From NCBI GenBank assembly GCA_010093605.1, contig MU004191.1, forward strand, positions 1 to 33,541: DNA of 33,541 bases. The letters are read 5' to 3'. Below, in pieces: positions 28,628 through 33,541 of this stretch. Origin of the DNA: Lophium mytilinum. Taxonomy: Eukaryota > Ascomycota > Dothideomycetes > Mytilinidiales > Mytilinidiaceae. The position numbers were made by a program, and so were the translations under genes. The stretch's first letter is position 1; each line of letters opens with the position of its first letter. The notes under the pieces are model-generated. The model searched no databases and was not told the DNA's origin. It saw only the letters and a program-made list of their open reading frames with translations.

Positions 28628-31600
28628 ATCTTATACTAATTACTTTACTACCTTTCTTATTAATAATTCTTATTTATAACGCCGCCCCTACTAGTCTACC
28701 TATTAATACTTAAATCTATATGCTCCTTAGAACTCTTCTACTTAAGCCTTATTCTTCTAGGCCTCTTACTCTAAGTCCCCCGAGTTCTCTATTTCTAAGC
28801 TGTAGTTACCTAAACTCTCTTTATACTTATACTCTTTATCTAATAACTAACTACTTATATCCCCCTCTTGCTCCTTCTATATTGCTAAATAATTCTAGAA
28901 TTCTTTAATTATTAGAATTCTGCCTAAATAAGCCCTTAGGCTATTTAGTATATAGTACTTAAACCTAAGCTAGATATATTTTAGATTAACTTAACCCCTA
29001 GGGCCTATAATATTATCCTCTATTATTATTATCTTTAACTTTCCTAGGCTTTTCTAGGTTATATTCTATACTTTCTTTGCAACTACGTCTATACTAAGGT
29101 TAACTGCCCCCCCTTAAGCCTATTCTTTAATATATTAGCTTAGTTAGGCTACCTTATAGTAGTAGCTATTTAGTAGTTATATATAGATCTACTATATATT
29201 TATAATTATATCTCTTCCCCTAATATTATCTTATATATCTTTAGAGTTATTTTATTTAGCTTAACGCGTAGTTAAAATTTTATTATTATTGTATCTTAGA
29301 AGAACCTAGAGTAATAAGGCGGCTCTTACTTATAGATTATTAAGGAATTATTCTACCGTTTTTAGTAACGCTTTATTTCTAATTATTGCATTTAATCTTT
29401 ATAATTTTATGTAGAAGGGACTATTATTCTATTTTTAAGTTTCTATAGCTAGATCTATAATATTAAATAGCAGCTAGACTTAATTAATCTAGCGTCTAGT
29501 TAAGTGCCTTAGATAATTTATATTACTATTTCTAGCTATATTCCGCATATAGGCGTAGCTTACTATAAGTTCTAACTTTCTATATAGCTTTATAAGTATA
29601 TTAGGATAAAGTATAACTATAGATCTATTTAGAATACTTTTAAGAAATTAGTTATATAGTTCTTTACTCTTCTATTATATCTTAGTATTTCTATCTTCTT
29701 CTATATACTATCTGCTTAGAAGCTTATATATATTAGTATAGTATACCTTAATAATAAGCGCAGCTGCCTTACCTATCTATAGCGGTGCTAATTGCTAATC
29801 TTTTTATACTTTAGTCCTATTTTTGCGTTAAATAGCTAGCGTGTACTATACTATAATGCTATACTATAGATACTGCATCTCTATATCCTCTCTAGTAAGA
29901 AATACCTAGATCTAAGCTTTAGTAAATATAGCTTAGAATTAATTCCTAAGGCCGGCTTATAGTTAATTAACACCTTAAGAGCTAAGTTATAGGGGCGTTA
30001 TTATCTAATCTAAGTACTCTAACTTTAGCTAAGCTATGCTATACTTCTTAAGGGAGTCTAATAACCTAAGGCTATATAAGGTTATAGGATTCTAGAGGTC
30101 TTTTTAATTTATCTACTCTTTTTTCTATAGTATAGATAATTAAGTAGGATTACTATATCTAGTAGTAATTTACGCAAGGCGGATATAAAGAGATGCTAAA
30201 TAACTATTTACTAGCTATTTATCTAGTATTGCTATATACCTAGCATTACGCCCGGGGGTAACCTAAAGAGATAGTACCTAGAAAAGAAATACCTAGTAAT
30301 TAAGGTTTATAATAGTAAAGGTATTAACTTCTTCTATAGAAAGAACCTAGTAGGGGTAATAAGGCTTACTACTATTATCTAGCCTATTCTTTATAGTAAA
30401 TTTAGGACTTGCGCTTTCTTTAAGTTACTTAAGTATAGTAAGAAGTACTTAGAACTCGGTTTAAACCCTATAGAATAAGTATCTATCTCTCCAGAGTATA
30501 GTATAGTAGCGTTAGAGAATAGTAGTAAGACTATTCTAAAGCTATTTTCTTTTTAATAATTCTCTAGAGCTACCTGCCGCTTTAAACTACTGCTTAATTA
30601 TTTTAGTTAAGACTGCAAGAGCTTCTAGTTAAGTATTATAAAAGGGTGTAATATTCTTAATAGGTAACTTAAGTATAATCTTATTACTATTATAGATTTT
30701 ATTATATACTATACTACTAATACGGCTATAGTTACCTGCTTAGAGCTCTACTATTAAAGATAACGCGCCCTAGGTAAGATAGTAGGGGTATAATATTATA
30801 TAAATCTTTTCTTTTCTACTATTATAGAAGTAAGTGGCCTAGTAGTTATTATAGCTAGTTTTACATAGAAGGGTAACCCCGGTATCTAGCTAATTAGTAG
30901 TTAGAACATTTTTATATCTATAGTTAATCTATATTCCCTTATCTAGTATATTAATTAGGTTTTTATTAAAAGTAGTAGTTAAAGTATATAGTAGCTAATC
31001 CCTGCTTTAAATTATACTTAAGAACTTATATACTATTTTTAGATTATAATCTAAGACTACTAGGAATACTTCTTTAAATAAATCTTTAGGTATAGTGTCT
31101 ATTCCTATAAAGTTTTCTGCGTTATAAAGAACTTAGTTCTAGAATTCTTAGAGTTAATACTATAGAATTATATACTTAGTATTAATATAAGAGTCTCTAG
31201 ATAATATTATATATTTTTCTTTCTTAATGCTTGCTTTACCCTATATAATATTAAAACTGTGTAGTATATACTACTACTTATTAGGTATTAGAGTATGCTT
31301 TACTATAGGTAAGATAATATTATTAAGCTAAGCTGCTTATATTATATCTAGTAGATGTAAAGTATTACCCTTCTACTTATTTAGTATTGGTATCTAGGGG
31401 AAAAATATATAAGTTTTAAATTAATGCTTATATCTATACTTTATATAAAGCTGCTTTATTATATAGAGCTTATAGCCGCATATTATAATATATTAGTTTT
31501 AAGTAATACTTTAAAGAAAGGATAGTTATAGAGATAGTAAGAAGTATAAATTATAGGCCGCTAAAGTAGAGATGCTAATAATAACGCTATTAATATTATA

Positions 31601-31938
31601 CACTTACCGGATTTTAATCTCTTTATTTACTATAAAGCTAGCTTTAGACCTTATAAAACTAAGCCTTAGAGTTTCTATATTACTAGTTTCTCCGCTTAAT
31701 ATTAATTTCCATGGGATATTATTAAAGTTATTAGAATTATTCTCTCTCTATAATAGCTCTAGTTAGCTTATTAAATAGAAGGCTGCATTAGCTATAATAG
31801 GCTCTTATTAGGAGGGAAGGTTCTAAGCTAGAAGAAAGCTAGTAACTTAGCTAAGGGATCTACTCTAAGGAACTATTATATAGTTACTTGCTATATTATA
31901 ATATTAGCTACTATATTATCTAAATAGAAAGAGTTAAG

Positions 31939-31994
31939 ATATATAGTAAGTATACTAGACTTCTAACGCTAATTAGATTATACTTACTATATAT
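31939..31994. repeat. Perfect 16-bp inverted repeat
   Basis: ATATATAGTAAGTATA at 31939-31954 is exactly complementary to TATACTTACTATATAT at 31979-31994, with a 24-nt spacer. It lies in a non-open gap within remnant E (a possible intron) and could form a stable hairpin. Function unknown. Confidence 0.85.
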
Positions 31995-33204
31995 AGAGTA
32001 TTTACTAATAGATTATTATACCTATATATATTAGCTTTATATAAACTATAGAGCTTATAATACTTACCTATTAAAGTCTATCTTATCTATAACTTTATCT
32101 ATAATCTTGCTATTACCTTTACTATTTAAGGCTATATTATCTACCCTACTACCTTAATTCTCTAGCATAACTTTATTAAGTAAACCCGGTAATTTATCTA
32201 TAGTATCTTACTATCCTTGCGTATATATACCTTCTCTACCCTCTTTAACTCTATTATCTAATACCTTATCTATATCTATACCTGCTTCTACCTTATTCTT
32301 AAGTTAGATAAATTCCTCTTCTATAACCTTAGTTACTAGCGTTAGGCGGAGAGATAATAAGGCAGCGTACTACTCTATTTAAACCTAACTATTATTATGC
32401 GCTAGTTGCATAAACCGACTTATATTAGCTAGTATTTTCTTCTTATCTATTTATTCCGCAGCGTCTATTCTAGAGAGTACTTCTACGGCCTTATTTTATT
32501 GCGCTAAGAATAATTCTGCTATAATCTCTTTATTAGTTATTTACGCAAGTACGTAGAGCAGTAATATAGTAATAAGGGCTAGTATTTAGTATTATATTAT
32601 TAGTTCTAGTTATATAGAAGTAGAAGCCGCTATAGTTTATTAAGCGCGTAAACTTACGCGTAGTATTATAGCTATCTATAGAGTATTCTAGAGAGTAAGA
32701 ATAGTATATACGCCTGTATATATATATAGTATAGCTATAGGTTTAAGAAACACTTTATAGAGATAGCGTATAGCGGGTAGAACCTAGCCCGGAGCTCTAT
32801 TATTATTATTTACGGCTTACTAAGATATCCCTACGCTAGAAGGTAGTAATAGAGAGGGTAACACCTCTCTAGTATCTAGAGGTAGTAGTAACGCAGGTAT
32901 ATAAGGAGACAACGCGGAAGATATAGATAATAGTAACTCTAATACTGCCTCTTCTACTTCTTTATCTACTTAGGCTACTTCTTTATTTACTTTACTTTCT
33001 TTAGCTGCTTCTTCTTCTCCTTTAACTACTGCTTTCTTAATAGTCTATATAATAGCATGCTTACTACTATTACTTTAATCTTGCTCTATAGCTTCTATTA
33101 ATTCTATATTACTTTAAATTTTAGGTATATATTAGGCCGCTTTTAACTTACTAGAGTATATACTACTACTAGTAGACTGCTAGGTATAAGAAAGTTATAT
33201 TAGT

Positions 33205-33445
33205 TAAGTAGGTTAAGAGGTTAGAGAAGTAAGAGAATAAGTACTACTATAAGTAGCCCGCCCTAGAGTAGAATATTAGGTAGGTTTAGTAGATAGAGAA
33301 GGAGTAGTAGAATAAATACTACTATAGGTAGACCGCTATAGAGAAGTATATTATATAGGTTGCGTAGGTTAAATAGATAGAGAAGGAATAGTAGAATAGA
33401 TACTACTATAAGTAGACTACTGCGGAGAAGTATATTATATAGATT
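33205..33445. repeat. Tandem repeat of about 75-85 bp in N-terminal region of remnant E
   Basis: Three imperfect units, about 33205-33280, 33281-33356 and 33357-33440, each contain a TACTACTATARGTAG block and an AGAAGTATATTATA or related end. On the minus strand each encodes a Ser/Thr/Tyr-rich unit of about 25-28 residues (TYSSIYSTIPSLS and TYSSIYSTTPSLS). In the unit nearer the left end the last part has diverged. Confidence 0.8.
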
Positions 33446-33541
33446 AAGTAGAGGTAGAAGGTAATAATTCTTCTATTAAGACGGGTTCTACTTAAGTTTA
33501 TTAGAACTTAACTGTAAATACTAGAAGATTATAAAAGATAT

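Larger units (their letters stand above)
28295..28710. other. AT-rich flank of element 2 with two palindromes
   Basis: No gene is supported. It begins with the right target duplication ACGGG and holds two copies of the dispersed palindrome (28461-28501 and 28588-28627). The plus strand is pyrimidine-rich toward the end, where the minus-strand remnant starts. Confidence 0.5.
28710..33541 (-). pseudogene. Large unknown coding remnant E, runs off the right edge
   Basis: Successive minus-strand frames with only TAG/TAA breaks cover most of this region. From the N-terminal side: a Ser/Thr/Tyr/Pro/Gln-rich tandem-repeat part (about 33540-33150), a Lys/Glu/Ala-rich stretch (about 33030-32900), a helical, coiled-coil-like part (about 32550-32080), a stretch at 31860-31560 (PLAKLLAFF, KLVI, GLVL), a Tyr/Asn/Ile-rich part (31050-30600), a further part at 29900-29200, and an Arg/Gln/Leu-rich end (28900-28710). 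GTAAGT at 32062-32067 (minus strand), straight after an open stretch, looks like a 5' splice site, so introns are likely. It may be one gene or two. I recognise no domain. Confidence 0.5.

Noticed and set aside
28720-28908. A 62-codon plus-strand open stretch with Pro/Leu/Ser/Tyr
   Set aside because: The opposite strand reads as the Arg/Gln/Leu-rich end of remnant E with Gln-type stops, which is a better explanation. The plus-strand peptide is its shadow.
31602-31607. A second splice donor (GTAAGT on the minus strand)
   Set aside because: The reading phase continues open through it (KSGKCIILIALLLASLL), so it may simply be coding sequence. Only the site at 32062-32067 precedes a clear loss of coding character.
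31572-31766. A 64-codon plus-strand open stretch, Leu/Ile-rich, resembling a membrane protein
   Set aside because: Hydrophobic composition is expected from A/T-biased mutation, and the minus strand carries the more gene-like frame.
28710-33541. A telomere-linked RecQ helicase
   Set aside because: The location is suggestive, but I found no DExH box, Walker A or other helicase motif in any frame of this region.

Overview
The window is the left end of a chromosome of a filamentous ascomycete, most likely Pezizomycotina. It opens with (AACCCT)n, the C-rich strand of a TTAGGG telomere. It is AT-rich and almost stripped of CpA/TpG. Nearly every recognisable reading frame is broken by TAG or TAA at positions where Gln or Trp codons are expected, with Gly to Arg/Ser, Asp to Asn and Cys to Tyr changes. 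This is the signature of repeat-induced point mutation (RIP). I see no convincing intact protein gene, tRNA, rRNA or CRISPR; everything coding is a remnant.

Layout. 1-102: telomere. 121-540: seven copies of an exact 60-bp subtelomeric tandem repeat, more mutated with distance from the telomere. 541-990: AT-rich and pyrimidine-rich, no gene. About 990-2890 (+): a long unknown coding remnant with an internal duplication. About 2890-3790 (-): a second unknown remnant. About 3990-4444 (+): a third unknown remnant, interrupted by the first retroelement and resuming at 13012. 4445-13011: complete but dead Ty3/Gypsy LTR retrotransposon on the minus strand (191-bp LTRs, 5-bp target duplication, Gag, protease, RT, RNase H, integrase). 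About 13170-13890 (+): another unknown remnant. About 13900-19500 (-): a RIP-damaged SNF2-family ATPase gene with motifs I to VI readable. 20011-28294: a second Ty3/Gypsy element, same orientation, 220-bp LTRs. About 28710-33541 (-): a large unknown remnant with a Ser/Thr/Tyr/Pro-rich tandem-repeat N-terminal region, running off the right edge.

The main unexplained signal is a family of 36-42 nt, nearly perfect palindromes (about a dozen copies, consensus ends TAAAGGG...CCCTTTA, core AGAAAG-CTTTCT). They lie throughout the SNF2 remnant and in both flanks and appear absent from the two retrotransposons. Two copies sit in the open reading phase of the SNF2 remnant, and most minus-strand copies there read as the same short peptide (Arg-Lys-Pro/Ala...). 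This resembles the protein-inserted palindromic elements known from Rickettsia. Other signals are a mutation spectrum readable from the LTR pairs (39 differences, one transversion; CG often becoming TA), selective survival of CA in the GCA context, a four-unit heat-shock-element-like sequence beside the second element's 5' LTR, and a perfect 16-bp inverted repeat near 31.96 kb.

All product names come from reading translated frames by eye. No database search was possible, and boundaries of the broken genes are approximate.
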